Under the pieces are notes generated by a model, which had not been told where the DNA came from, searched no databases, and saw only the letters and a list, made by a program, of their open reading frames with translations. This document shows positions 25,070 through 34,072 of a stretch of 64,000 bases of DNA, piece after piece (the stretch's first letter is position 1; every line of letters begins with the position of its first letter). A program made the translations under genes and the position numbers. Origin of the DNA: Pseudomonadota bacterium. GTDB taxonomy: Bacteria; Desulfobacterota; Desulfobulbia; Desulfobulbales; Desulfocapsaceae. The stretch lies in assembly GCA_018821985.1 (NCBI GenBank), contig JAHJKP010000010.1:1-64000 (forward strand), read 5' to 3'.

Positions 25070-25560
25070 CACGCTTCCCTGGGATCCGGATTATCCAGTA
25101 CAGTTCTGGTCTGTTCGGCACGAAAAGCGTCGAGACGCGCGGCCAGTTCCATATCGTTATTTGCCAGGATCTGACAGGCCAATAATCCGGCATTAAAGGC
25201 ACCAGCTGTACCGATTGCCAGGGTGCCGACAGCAATCCCCTTTGGCATTTGCACAATGGATAATAAGCTATCCATGCCGGACAGGGCCTTGCTCTGTACA
25301 GGAACCCCCAGTACAGGTAATCGTGTCTTGGCGGCCATCATTCCGGGCAGATGGGCTGCACCACCGGCTCCACCGATAATGATTTTAAATCCGCGCTCGA
25401 CAGCCGAGCTTGCAAAGGCCATTAACTTATCCGGGGTTCTGTGTGCCGAGACGACTTCAACATGGTAAGGCACCTGCAATTTATCCATGATCTCTGTGGC
25501 TGCCTCCATGGTAGGCCAATCACTTTTGGAACCCATTACAACAGCAACAAGGGCTTGCAT
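25069..25560 (-). CDS. purE: N5-carboxyaminoimidazole ribonucleotide mutase
   Basis: A 163-residue class I PurE with [13 protein letters not shown] at 9-21, SAHRTPD near 38-44 and [17 protein letters not shown] near 62-78. It moves the carboxylate of N5-CAIR to C4, making CAIR in purine synthesis. A strong GGGGAGGAG ribosome site precedes the ATG. purK follows with an overlapping stop/start. Confidence 0.94.
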   Translation of the reverse strand: MQALVAVVMGSKSDWPTMEAATEIMDKLQVPYHVEVVSAHRTPDKLMAFASSAVERGFKIIIGGAGGAAHLPGMMAAKTRLPVLGVPVQSKALSGMDSLLSIVQMPKGIAVGTLAIGTAGAFNAGLLACQILANNDMELAARLDAFRAEQTRTVLDNPDPREA

Positions 25561-25869
25561 GATAACTCCTCCCCTTACAAAGGATTTTTATTTACGGGCC
25601 GTCAAGAAATAACCATTACATTTTTATCTATTTCTCTACGGCCCCTTATGCCGTTACGATACTGCAATGTTACAGTTATTTTTTGACAACGGCTCAGCAG
25701 TAACTAATGCTGTGGACACAGAGTGCTGTGTCATAGAAACTACCGTGTTTTTTTGTTTAAATTAAAAAAAATAGGGATAAGAATTAACGATAGATACATT
25801 CTTCGAAAGAAGAACAGAAGCAAACAACAAGACTATCACTTTTCCGATGGTTTTTCCCTCACGACCTTT
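25561..25869. other. Intergenic region between purE and selB
   Basis: A 309-bp stretch upstream of purE and downstream of selB (both minus). It holds a perfect GACACAG/CTGTGTC hairpin with a 4-nt loop at 25715-25732 and AT-rich sequence. A plus-strand frame at 25723-25947 has low-complexity composition and overlaps selB; I do not call it. No riboswitch was recognised. Confidence 0.4.
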
Positions 25870-27804
25870 CTAAGAAACTTTTTTACGCAGGACCCGGGTA
25901 TCACCAACACGAATGGTCAGTTTAATTTTATCAAAATACTCAAGTAAAGGAATGGAAAACTTCCGGGTCAGACCGGTCAGTTCCTTGAAGCGCGGGGCGT
26001 CAATCTCCCCCTCACGGCTGATGAAGGCAATGAGTTCCTGGGCCAGTCCATTGATGGTGTCGATGTGATAATAGAGACTTTCACTGATTTTAACCAATCT
26101 CCCCTGCCGCAGCAGCAAGGCAAGCACCTCCTTGACCATGCTTTCCGGGGCATCAGCAAAATGATCCATACTCTCACGGATGGTGGCGGTGGCCAGCCCT
26201 TTCTGCCGATACCACTCCTCCAGATCGTGTTGCAGCGCCTTCTCATCCGCCTGCAGGGCCACCCGATGGGTGGTGAGCCGCACCACCGACTCCTCCTGAA
26301 CAACCAGCTCTTTTTTCAGCAGTTCACCCAGGCAGAACTGAAAAATCTTCTGCTCCACTCTTCTGCCAAGCCCGGAGCGCAACTCTTCTTTCGACAGACC
26401 GCTCTGCAGAGGGTTGTCACGATGAAAAGCGGCAAGGGTGGCAAGCAGAGTCTCTTCCACCCCATCACTTACCGTCTTGGCCAGATAGCGCTGGGACGCG
26501 GAATCAACCACCACGATCTTCCGGGTTGAAAGCGGGCCCGTCATCACCTTTTTCAACTGCTTGCCAAAGAGCCCGATACGAATGGAGAGTTCATCGGCGG
26601 TCAAGCCGGTCGTCTGACTCTCCTCCAAGAAAAGGAGGATCTGGTCTTCAACAGTTCCATGTTGCAGGATCTGAAAGACCTCAGCATTTACTTGACGATC
26701 GTGTTCCGTGGCCCGTTTCCTTTTGCGTGCCGGCTGATTCCCCAGCACCCTGCCGCCGCCAATGGTCGTCGCCGGAGAATAACTGCGCACCACATAGCGG
26801 TCACCGGGCCAGACGGCTATGGGCTCCTCAAAAAGAAGCTGGACTGCGGCGGTATCCCCCGGTAACAATTCATCCTGTTCCAGCAGGGAAATACGGCCCA
26901 TGAGCTCGGCCGTCCCCAGATGGATACGCACCCTGGTTCGGTGTTTGAGCGGTTTTTCGTTGGCAGCAAGATAAAGGAAGTCGCAATCGAGCATGAAACC
27001 TGGCTGCAAAGATCCGGGAGTAGCCGCCACCATTCCCCGTTCGATGAGTGCGGTATCAACCCCCTGCAGATTGATGGCCGTCCTATGTCCGGCCTCAACC
27101 TCTTCTACAGAGTGGGAATGAACCTGCAGGCCACGCACCTTGGCGATCAGCTCAGAGGGATAAAAGCGCAACTCTTCACCGATGGCGACGCGTCCGGAAA
27201 TAGATGTCCCGGTAATCACCGCGCCAAAACCTTTCATGGCAAAGACCCGATCCACCGGCAGACGAAATGGTCCATAGACTTCTTTGAGTTCCTGCCTGGC
27301 GACAAAACGGTCGAGCTCCTCTTTCAGCTCTGCAATCCCCTCACCGGTGGTGGATGAGACACGCAGCAGAGGGGCCTGTTCCAGAAAGCTCCCTGCACAG
27401 AAATCACGCACCTCCTCTTCCACCATATCCAGCCACTCCGCTTCCACCATATCTTTCTTGGTGATAACGATAATGCCCTCTTTCACCCCGAGCAGACGAC
27501 AGATCTCAAAATGTTCCCTGGTCTGGGGCATGATCCCCTCATCAGCCGCCACGATAAAGGCCACCAGGTCCATCCCCATGACCCCGGAAACCATATTCTT
27601 GACGAACTTTTCATGACCGGGAACATCAACGATCCCCAAGCGATGCCCACAGGGCAGATCCAGATAGGCAAAACCCAGCTCAATGGTGATTCCACGTTTT
27701 TTTTCTTCCTTGAGCCGGTCTGTTTCGATACCGGTCAGGGCCCTGATCAGGCTGGTCTTACCATGATCAACATGGCCGGCTGTGCCGAGAACGATTTCAC
27801 GCAT
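25870..27804 (-). CDS. selB: Selenocysteine-specific translation elongation factor
   Basis: A 644-residue EF-Tu-like GTPase. G motifs: [12 protein letters not shown] near the N-terminus, [11 protein letters not shown] (switch I), DVPGHEKF, and TKKD in place of the usual NKxD. EF-Tu-like beta-barrels follow. After about residue 370 the C-terminal arm of winged-helix repeats ([39 protein letters not shown]) binds the SECIS hairpin. SelB delivers Sec-tRNA to UGA. The start at 27804 begins [16 protein letters not shown] as in the family; earlier in-frame starts add an unconserved 25 residues. selA, selC and selD are not in the window. Its presence supports reading the TGA in the nearby alkyltransferase as Sec. 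Confidence 0.94.
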   Translation of the reverse strand: MREIVLGTAGHVDHGKTSLIRALTGIETDRLKEEKKRGITIELGFAYLDLPCGHRLGIVDVPGHEKFVKNMVSGVMGMDLVAFIVAADEGIMPQTREHFEICRLLGVKEGIIVITKKDMVEAEWLDMVEEEVRDFCAGSFLEQAPLLRVSSTTGEGIAELKEELDRFVARQELKEVYGPFRLPVDRVFAMKGFGAVITGTSISGRVAIGEELRFYPSELIAKVRGLQVHSHSVEEVEAGHRTAINLQGVDTALIERGMVAATPGSLQPGFMLDCDFLYLAANEKPLKHRTRVRIHLGTAELMGRISLLEQDELLPGDTAAVQLLFEEPIAVWPGDRYVVRSYSPATTIGGGRVLGNQPARKRKRATEHDRQVNAEVFQILQHGTVEDQILLFLEESQTTGLTADELSIRIGLFGKQLKKVMTGPLSTRKIVVVDSASQRYLAKTVSDGVEETLLATLAAFHRDNPLQSGLSKEELRSGLGRRVEQKIFQFCLGELLKKELVVQEESVVRLTTHRVALQADEKALQHDLEEWYRQKGLATATIRESMDHFADAPESMVKEVLALLLRQGRLVKISESLYYHIDTINGLAQELIAFISREGEIDAPRFKELTGLTRKFSIPLLEYFDKIKLTIRVGDTRVLRKKVS

Positions 27805-27914
27805 GGGTATCAGAAAGTCAGAGGATAGAAAATACGAGCCATGGATGGCCAGGCAAGCGAGCTGGAAACGCGACTTCAAGCGCCACGCGCACCAGAGATA
27901 GATTGAGCGCAGCC

Positions 27915-27951
27915 AAAAAAAAAGGAATCAGAGATTAATTTCCCTGATTCC
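27915..27951 (-). terminator. Rho-independent terminator after the metallo-hydrolase gene
   Basis: GGAATCAG and CTGATTCC (27924-27951) form an 8-bp stem, and on the minus strand nine T residues follow at 27923-27915. It separates the upstream hydrolase from selB. Confidence 0.85.
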
Positions 27952-27958
27952 CCGGCCC

Positions 27959-28588
27959 TTAACGAATATAAGGATTCGATCTTTTTTCTTCAGCAATGGT
28001 GGAGCGATTGCCACCATACCCATGTCCCGGCCAGACCACAGTCTCCGACGGCAGGGTCAGTAATTGGGTGTTGATCGATGCAATCAGTTCCTGATGGGAA
28101 CCACCAAGGAAATCAGTACGGCCAAGACCACCAACAAAGAGGGAATCACCGGTAAAAAGATCCGGGGCATTGTACAAACAGATGCCGCCGGGGGTATGTC
28201 CCGGGGTATGGATCACCTGCAGTTTTTCCTCACCAATGGTAATCACGTCACCACCCAGGACCTGAATATCAACAGGAGGAGAAGCTTCAAGTCCGAGCAT
28301 GGAAAAATATTTTACCACATCCGGCCGGGAAAAAAATACCGCATCCGCCTCATGCATGACAATGGGCGCACCACTGGCCTCCTTGATCCGCCTGTTGCCG
28401 CAGACATGATCGGGGTGTCCATGGGTGGCAATAATATACTCAATGTCCAGATTCGCGCGCGCCACCTCAGAGAGGATCTGTTTTTCATCACCGCCGGGAT
28501 CAATCACCGCACACTTACCGGTTTTGGCACAGCCGACAATATAACAGCAGACACCCATCTCCCCAACAGTCAGTTGTTTGATAAACAT
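27959..28588 (-). CDS. Metallo-beta-lactamase-fold hydrolase (GloB-like)
   Basis: A 209-residue zinc hydrolase with the THGHPDH motif near 55-61, later HTPGHTPGG, TGDSLF and a C-terminal GHGYGGNR. This is the small bacterial hydroxyacylglutathione hydrolase-like subgroup, often annotated as glyoxalase II or a persulfide-related enzyme. Whether it cleaves lactoylglutathione in this organism is unknown. It ends at a good terminator and so is probably monocistronic. Confidence 0.82.
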   Translation of the reverse strand: MFIKQLTVGEMGVCCYIVGCAKTGKCAVIDPGGDEKQILSEVARANLDIEYIIATHGHPDHVCGNRRIKEASGAPIVMHEADAVFFSRPDVVKYFSMLGLEASPPVDIQVLGGDVITIGEEKLQVIHTPGHTPGGICLYNAPDLFTGDSLFVGGLGRTDFLGGSHQELIASINTQLLTLPSETVVWPGHGYGGNRSTIAEEKRSNPYIR

Positions 28589-28616
28589 ATCAGTTACGTA
28601 TTATAAAAATTTATAA

Positions 28617-28670
28617 AAAAAGAGAACAGAAAAAACAAAATCGAAACGCCGCTCTTCCTGTTCTCTTTTT
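28617..28670. terminator. Bidirectional terminator between mrp and the hydrolase
   Basis: AAAAAGAGAACAG (28617-28629) and CTGTTCTCTTTTT (28658-28670) are exact inverted copies around a 28-nt loop, giving T-runs on both strands. On the minus strand it terminates mrp. Confidence 0.7.
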
Positions 28671-28707
28671 ACTACTCATCATTTTCTACTTATGATTCAC
28701 TCTTTAA

Positions 28708-29679
28708 TCAGCAATCACATTTGGCAGGATTGCACCCACCTGTACCGCAACCACAACTGCTTCCTGCAGATGCCATGTCCAGAGAGGGTTTTGAGGCAGT
28801 CAAAGGCGGCAGACGGTTTTCCACGGCCGTTACTACTGCGGCAAAGGCCTCGGTGGCCGGGCTTACCGCATCGGAAGTAAGATAGGGCGTACCATCATCA
28901 CCGGCAATAACCACCTTCGGATCCATGGGAACCCGACCCAAGAACGGCAGATCAAACTCGCGGGCCAACTCTTCACCACCCCCGGTCTTAAAGATATCAA
29001 CAGTCTGATTACAGTGCGGGCAGACAAAACCGGACATATTCTCAACCACTCCGGTGATCTCCATTCCCACTGTCTTACAAAAACTGATGGATTTACGCAC
29101 ATCGGCCAAGGCAACCTTCTGGGGAGTGGTCACCACTACGGCCGTAACATTGGGGATGGTCTGAGCCACGGACAGAGGCTCATCACCCGTCCCCGGAGGG
29201 GCATCAATAATCAGGTAATCAAGTTCACCCCAATCCATATCAGCGACAAACTGACGGATGGCCTGTATCTTCAAAGGACCGCGCCAGATAATGGCCTCGT
29301 CCCTATCCCTCATCATATATTCGAGGGACACGACCTTTAAATTATCGTTGTACTGTAACGGTGGCACCAAGGCATCAGGAGTCGCGGGTGGCTCCATGCT
29401 CCCCTTCATGTTCAACATCCGGATAACATCCGGGCCATGGAGGTCCACATCCATCAACCCCACCTGATGACCTTTTTTTGCCAGCCCTAAGGCCAGGTTG
29501 ACAGAAACGGTGGATTTTCCAACCCCGCCCTTGCCACTCATGACCAGAATCTTATGTTTAATTTTCCCCAGAGAGCGGGTAATGGCATTCTCCTGCTGAG
29601 CCATTTTTGCCTGTTGTGATTCCTGACTGCCACAACCCTTACTTGAGCAGGAACTGCTTGTTCCACACGAACTCGACAT
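28708..29679 (-). CDS. mrp: Mrp/NBP35-family iron-sulfur carrier ATPase
   Basis: A 323-residue P-loop ATPase with GKGGVGKST near 50-58, DVDLHGPDV, APPGTGDEPL and the CPHC pair (FVCPHCNQ) used for the bridging iron-sulfur cluster. Both ends are cysteine-rich: CGTSSSCSSKGC at the start and CGCGTGGCNPAKCDC at the end, which are additions typical of anaerobe Mrp proteins. It probably delivers Fe-S clusters to apoproteins in the cytoplasm. No MIP18-like domain is present. Confidence 0.88.
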   Translation of the reverse strand: MSSSCGTSSSCSSKGCGSQESQQAKMAQQENAITRSLGKIKHKILVMSGKGGVGKSTVSVNLALGLAKKGHQVGLMDVDLHGPDVIRMLNMKGSMEPPATPDALVPPLQYNDNLKVVSLEYMMRDRDEAIIWRGPLKIQAIRQFVADMDWGELDYLIIDAPPGTGDEPLSVAQTIPNVTAVVVTTPQKVALADVRKSISFCKTVGMEITGVVENMSGFVCPHCNQTVDIFKTGGGEELAREFDLPFLGRVPMDPKVVIAGDDGTPYLTSDAVSPATEAFAAVVTAVENRLPPLTASKPSLDMASAGSSCGCGTGGCNPAKCDC

Positions 29680-29995
29680 CGTACTTCCTCCTGTTATATG
29701 AGATAAAAGACAAACATTTACTTTTTAAAAATAATGTTTATTGCTATGGATCACCAGTGAAGTTAAGCCAACCGGCTCATCCTGGAACAGAGTGACACCA
29801 ACTTTTCGTACAGTAATCCTGATATCTGTAAATGCAAATAAAATCCTGAGGGATACCGTGCCAGATATCCCAAGAATACTGTTTTTGTTGCTTTCTTCCC
29901 TTCCTGACCGTAATATATTTTTTTAACTTCCAATTCTGGTCACAATAAAAGTGACATCTCATTAAAGACGTTAAGACCTCTTAAAGGACTTCCTT
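29680..29995. other. Divergent intergenic region between mrp and ftsY
   Basis: A 316-bp AT-rich stretch between divergent genes. GATATCTG at 29821-29828 and CAGATATC at 29862-29869 form an 8-bp inverted repeat. Short frames here have no protein-like features. Promoters for both genes must lie within, but no convincing box pair was fixed. Confidence 0.4.
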
Positions 29996-31171
29996 ATGCT
30001 CGGCTGGTTCAAGAAAAAATTTGGTAAAAAAGAAGAGCAGATTCCAGTTCCAGATCTGGAGCAACCCGATCAGACAGAGCCAGAGCAAGCAGAACCCACG
30101 CTGACAGCAGATATTTCCCTTGAAATACCACCCACACTGGAAGATGTTCAGGAGACCTCCGCACCCATAGAACCCCTTCCACAGCCTTCGTCTCTCTCTG
30201 ATCTTCCGAAAGAAGAGGTCAGCCCCGGCAAAAAAAGCAGCTCCATGTTCCAGCGACTCTCGGAACGATTGACCAAGACCAAAGAATCGCTGGTATATCG
30301 GATAGACACCCTCTTTCTTGGTAAAAAAGAAATCGACCAGGAACTCCTTGATGACCTGGAAGAAATCCTGATCACTGCCGATCTGGGGGTCAATACCGTC
30401 CAGGAACTGCTGGACGAGGCCCGTCGCAAACTCAAACGCAAGGAACTTTCTGACCCGCAAACACTCAAAAAGGCACTCAAAGAGAAGATCCGTTCCTTTA
30501 TCACAGAATCAGACCGACCAGCTGAACTGGTCATGCCCGACAAAGGGCCTTTTATCATCATGGTGGTTGGGGTCAATGGGGTCGGCAAGACCACAACTAT
30601 CGGCAAGATCACCCATAAATTCACCAACGCCGGGCAGTCTGTGCTGCTGGTGGCAGCAGACACCTTCCGGGCGGCGGCAGTCGCACAGTTAAAGATATGG
30701 GGTGAGCGCAATAATGTGCAGGTCGTCTCTCAGCATGAAGGAGCGGACCCTTCCGCTGTAGTCTATGACGCCATGGATATAGCCCTTGCCAAAAACTATG
30801 ATGTGGTCATAGTTGACACGGCAGGACGTCTTCACACTCAGGTAAACCTGATGGAAGAGTTGAAAAAGATCAAGCGGGTTATTGGCAAAAAAATAGCAGA
30901 CGCACCGCATGAGGTCATGCTGATCCTTGACGCCACCACCGGCCAGAATGCCATCTCGCAGGCGAAACTTTTTAACGCTACGGTTGACATCACCGGACTG
31001 ACCCTGACCAAATTGGACGGCACAGCCAAGGGTGGGATCGTAGTCAATATCTGCCGCGAGCTGAAGATCCCCATCCGTTTTATCGGCATTGGCGAACAGC
31101 TCGAAGACCTGCGTGATTTTGACCCCAATGAATTTGTCGACGCGCTGTTTCAAGAGAAAGAAAGCAGATAA
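29996..31171 (+). CDS. ftsY: Signal recognition particle receptor FtsY
   Basis: A 391-residue SRP receptor. It begins with an amphipathic LGWFKKKFGKK segment and an acidic, proline-rich A domain to about residue 80, followed by the NG domain: GVNGVGKTTTIGKIT, DTFRAAAVAQL, DTAGRLHTQ, and TKLDGTAKGG, FIGIGEQLEDL. It docks ribosome-SRP complexes at the membrane and pairs with Ffh, encoded 19 kb further on. It leads a plus-strand run with the TerB-DnaJ protein 38 bp downstream. Confidence 0.95.
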   Translation: MLGWFKKKFGKKEEQIPVPDLEQPDQTEPEQAEPTLTADISLEIPPTLEDVQETSAPIEPLPQPSSLSDLPKEEVSPGKKSSSMFQRLSERLTKTKESLVYRIDTLFLGKKEIDQELLDDLEEILITADLGVNTVQELLDEARRKLKRKELSDPQTLKKALKEKIRSFITESDRPAELVMPDKGPFIIMVVGVNGVGKTTTIGKITHKFTNAGQSVLLVAADTFRAAAVAQLKIWGERNNVQVVSQHEGADPSAVVYDAMDIALAKNYDVVIVDTAGRLHTQVNLMEELKKIKRVIGKKIADAPHEVMLILDATTGQNAISQAKLFNATVDITGLTLTKLDGTAKGGIVVNICRELKIPIRFIGIGEQLEDLRDFDPNEFVDALFQEKESR

Positions 31172-31209
31172 CTGCCTTTCCCCACAATTCACCTTAAATC
31201 AATATTCCG

Positions 31210-32037
31210 ATGCCTTATCAGCAACATAAACAACCTGGATGCGGTGGTTGCCTGCTGCTCCTGGCCCTCATCATCCTGATCACCGGCGGCGCCCCAGCTC
31301 TGCTTAATTTTGTCGGCGCCCTCATCTTTTCTGGAATGGCTGGTGTCCTCATCTTCATTGCCATCTTCTGGGGATTCACCTACTGGGTACAGAAAAAAGT
31401 TTCCACTTATGAAGCATCCCAGAGCGAAAGTCATAACCGGTTTGTCTGGCTGCTGATCCAGATCCTGATCAATATTGCCAAGATCGACGGCAAAATCACC
31501 AAGGAAGAGATCTCCACCATCCACCGTTTTTTCCAGTACAACCTCCGCTATTCTCAGGACCAGATGTTCTGGGTCAAGGATCTGATCAAAGAGGCCGTTG
31601 CCTCCACCCAGCCCCTTGATTCCCTACTTCAGGAATTCAGAACCACTTTTGCCTACGAACCACGACTGATCCTGCTGGAACTGGTTTATCAGACCCTCTA
31701 TACCAAGAGCGAAGTCCCGGAAGCAGAGCTTACGGTAGCTCGCAACATTGCCGTCTATCTGCAGATATCCGCCTATGACCAGCGGACCATTGAGGCAAAA
31801 TACATGTACCGGCGGCAGCAGCCTGGCGCTGCCACCCGGGATTCATCAGCGCACTATTATGCAGTGCTCGGTCTGGAGCCAGGGGCTGACATGGAGACGA
31901 TCAAAAAGGCCTATCGAACCCTGAGCATGAAATATCATCCTGACAAGGTGGTGCACCTGGGTGAAGAGTTCCGCAGAGTTGCAGAAGAGAAGATGAAAGA
32001 GATTAATGTGGCCTACGAATATTTCAAGAAACGATAA
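31210..32037 (+). CDS. Membrane-anchored TerB-like/DnaJ-domain protein (DjlA-like)
   Basis: A 275-residue protein with two N-terminal hydrophobic segments (residues 14-35 and 40-60), a central TerB-like helical domain (residues 75-190) and a C-terminal J-domain from about 212. The J-domain keeps HPD in MKYHPDKV. It is the arrangement of DjlA, a membrane J-protein that stimulates DnaK. It lies between ftsY and an aminotransferase; spacing of 37-38 bp suggests one operon. Confidence 0.82.
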   Translation: MPYQQHKQPGCGGCLLLLALIILITGGAPALLNFVGALIFSGMAGVLIFIAIFWGFTYWVQKKVSTYEASQSESHNRFVWLLIQILINIAKIDGKITKEEISTIHRFFQYNLRYSQDQMFWVKDLIKEAVASTQPLDSLLQEFRTTFAYEPRLILLELVYQTLYTKSEVPEAELTVARNIAVYLQISAYDQRTIEAKYMYRRQQPGAATRDSSAHYYAVLGLEPGADMETIKKAYRTLSMKYHPDKVVHLGEEFRRVAEEKMKEINVAYEYFKKR

Positions 32038-32074
32038 AGTAAACGATAAACGAAGCACAAGACAAAGGAGAATC

Positions 32075-33259
32075 ATGTCTATTTCCAACAAGATGCGTAC
32101 TTTTGCCGAAAAGTCATCCTGGATTCGTAAGATGTTTGAGGAAGGGGCCAAGATGAAGGCTCAATTCGGGGCGGAGAATGTCTTTGATTTCAGTCTTGGC
32201 AATCCTGACGTCCCGCCGCCGCCTGAATTTACCACCGTGATCCAGGAGATCGCAGCCGACCAGTCACCCGGCGTTCACGCCTATATGCCCAATGGCGGCT
32301 ACCCCTGGGTTCGTGAGAATTTAGCCGCCAGGATGTCGCTCGAACAAGGCGTCACGGTCCAGGGCAATGACATGCTCATGACCTGCGGAGCGGCCGGCGC
32401 TATCAATATCGTCATGAAATCACTGCTCAACCCTGGTGATGAGGTGATCCTGCTGGCCCCCTATTTTGTCGAATACAACTTCTATGTGGATAACCATGGA
32501 GGAGTCAGCAAGATCGTGGGCACCGATCCGGAATTTAACCTTGACCTGGCTGCCATTCAAGCGGCCCTCACCGATAAGACCAAGGCCATTCTTATCAATT
32601 CTCCCAACAACCCCACCGGACAAATTTATTCCCAGGAGTCTCTCAACTCTCTTGGCAGGCTGCTGGACGAGGCAGGAAAAAGATTCGGGACCACTATCTA
32701 CCTCATTGCCGACGAACCCTACCGCAAGATAGTCTTTGATAACCACCAAGTGGGTAGCGTCTTCCAGGCCACCCGCAACAGTATTGTCCTCTCTTCGTAC
32801 TCCAAGGACCTTTCCCTACCGGGTGAACGCATCGGCTATCTGGCTGTCCATCCAGAGATAGAAGAGAAGGCCGTCCTGCTTGGCGCCCTTACGCTTGCCA
32901 ACCGCATCCTCGGTTTTGTCAATGCCCCCGCCCTCATGCAGCGAGTAGTGGCCAAACTGCAGGATGTGAGCGTTGACAGTTCAATCTACACCCGCAGGCG
33001 TGAATTGTTCTGCTCAATCCTCACTGAGGCAGGGTATGATTTTGTACCCCCAAAAGGTGCTTTTTATATCTTCCCCAAATCCCCCATTGCCGACGATGTG
33101 GCATTCTGCGCCATCCTTCAGGAGCACAAGATTCTTGCCGTCCCGGGATGCGGCTTTGGCGCTCCCGGTTATTTCCGCCTCGCCTTCTGCATCTCTGATG
33201 ACGTGATCAAACGCTCGGCTGAGCCTTTTCAAAAAGCCATGGCCCAAGCCATGAGCTGA
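32075..33259 (+). CDS. Class I aminotransferase (pyridoxal phosphate dependent)
   Basis: A 394-residue fold-type I aminotransferase. The aspartate-aminotransferase signature is seen in SLGNPDVPPP, NSPNNPTGQ, ADEPYRKI and the PLP lysine in SSYSKDLSLPGERIGY. The C-terminal arginine region (FRLAFC) that binds substrate carboxylate is present. An AAAGGAG ribosome site supports the ATG at 32075. Substrate could be aspartate, aromatic or branched-chain amino acids; the family member cannot be fixed by eye. A terminator follows at 33356-33390. Confidence 0.87.
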   Translation: MSISNKMRTFAEKSSWIRKMFEEGAKMKAQFGAENVFDFSLGNPDVPPPPEFTTVIQEIAADQSPGVHAYMPNGGYPWVRENLAARMSLEQGVTVQGNDMLMTCGAAGAINIVMKSLLNPGDEVILLAPYFVEYNFYVDNHGGVSKIVGTDPEFNLDLAAIQAALTDKTKAILINSPNNPTGQIYSQESLNSLGRLLDEAGKRFGTTIYLIADEPYRKIVFDNHQVGSVFQATRNSIVLSSYSKDLSLPGERIGYLAVHPEIEEKAVLLGALTLANRILGFVNAPALMQRVVAKLQDVSVDSSIYTRRRELFCSILTEAGYDFVPPKGAFYIFPKSPIADDVAFCAILQEHKILAVPGCGFGAPGYFRLAFCISDDVIKRSAEPFQKAMAQAMS

Positions 33260-33646
33260 GGGGGATACTCCGGAGATATGACAGCCAAGTCTATTAATGT
33301 TTGATACACCGCAGCGAACTCTTTTGCTATCATACCAGGAATATGGCAAAAAAATGGACCTGTAGGCTTGATCTGTAGGTCCTTTTTTTCTTTTTTCTTC
33401 TTTTTTATTGGGGGGATTATCTTCTGACGCTGCCGGGGAATTAGTGGACGCCATTGTTCAGCACCACCATTCTGGTGATGGTGGTAAAGGAGGGGCTAGT
33501 AGACCTCTGGAGCAGAGATCACTGAGCTGGGATGGATTTTGGTTTGGCAGGGCCGGTTCTTTCCTGGCCATATGCCTAGTATGGGTGCCGCCCTGCGGGT
33601 GATACGGTCAAAGATGTCACAGAGGAGGTTCAGAATTCAGGGAGTT
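33260..33646. other. Intergenic region with two hairpins
   Basis: A 387-bp gap between converging genes. It holds the terminator of the aminotransferase operon (33356-33390) and an 11-bp inverted repeat at 33623-33663 that overlaps the end of the DUF2132 gene. Between them the sequence shows no protein-like frame; a CACCACCATT.../ATGGTGGT pair near 33461-33486 forms another small hairpin. Confidence 0.45.
33356..33390 (+). terminator. Rho-independent terminator after the aminotransferase
   Basis: GGACCTGTAG pairs with CTGTAGGTCC (with G-T wobbles) and a T7 run follows at 33383-33389. An A-run before it may let it work on both strands. Confidence 0.82.
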
Positions 33647-33663
33647 CTATTCCTGAACCTCCT
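33623..33663 (-). terminator. Hairpin at the end of the DUF2132 operon
   Basis: AGGAGGTTCAG (33623-33633) and CTGAACCTCCT (33653-33663) are exact 11-bp inverted copies. The gene's stop codon lies in the loop side, and there is no T-run, so termination or 3'-end protection is only probable. Confidence 0.5.
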
Positions 33664-33889
33664 TCCACTCTTTAACAAAATTACGGATATACCAATCCTC
33701 AACCTTTTTCCTGGCCCAGGGGGTTTTTCGCAGAAACACCAGACTGGACTGGATGCTTGGCTCACTGAGAAAACATTTTATCTTAATTTTCCTGCCCATT
33801 CTTTCCCAGCCATACTTCTCGAGCAGACGGGTAAGAATCATCTCAAGGGTAACACCATGCAAAGGATTATTCGGTTGCTGATTTTTCAT
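33647..33889 (-). CDS. VF530 family (DUF2132) small protein
   Basis: An 80-residue protein matching the VF530/DUF2132 pattern: NNPLHGVTLEMILTRLLEKYGW near the start, INCF-type CFLSEPSIQSSLVFLRKTPWARKKVE in the middle. The family was structurally studied in Vibrio and is suspected to bind DNA, but the function is not established. It follows a 38-residue lysine-rich protein by 4 bp on the same strand and probably is translated with it. Confidence 0.85.
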   Translation of the reverse strand: MKNQQPNNPLHGVTLEMILTRLLEKYGWERMGRKIKIKCFLSEPSIQSSLVFLRKTPWARKKVEDWYIRNFVKEWKEVQE

Positions 33890-33893
33890 ACTG

Positions 33894-34010
33894 TTATGGC
33901 ATCTGCCCCTTCTTCTCTTCCTTCTTCGCCTTCTTGGCCGCTTTTTTTTCCTTCATGCTCTTAGCAGGTTCTTTCTTCGCTTCTTTCTTGGTGTTCTGTT
34001 CCTTACCCAT
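33894..34010 (-). CDS. Small lysine-rich protein
   Basis: A 38-residue frame starting ATG at 34010, preceded by an excellent AAAGGAGG ribosome site. More than a third of the residues are lysine, in KKEAKKEP and KKAAKKAKKEEKK runs, with no hydrophobic segment. It could bind nucleic acid, or be an unstructured tail-like peptide. It is followed 4 bp later by the DUF2132 gene. The ribosome site and position make it credible; the function is unknown. Confidence 0.65.
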   Translation of the reverse strand: MGKEQNTKKEAKKEPAKSMKEKKAAKKAKKEEKKGQMP

Positions 34011-34072
34011 GATTTTTCCTCCTTTAAATTGTTTTTGAGTTTCCTTCTCTTGCCTTCAAGACAAAAACAGGC

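Noticed and set aside
25561-25700. Purine riboswitch upstream of purE
   Set aside because: No conserved junction motifs or the expected three-stem layout could be seen.
25723-25947. Plus-strand frame opposite the end of selB
   Set aside because: Low-complexity composition and antisense overlap with selB.
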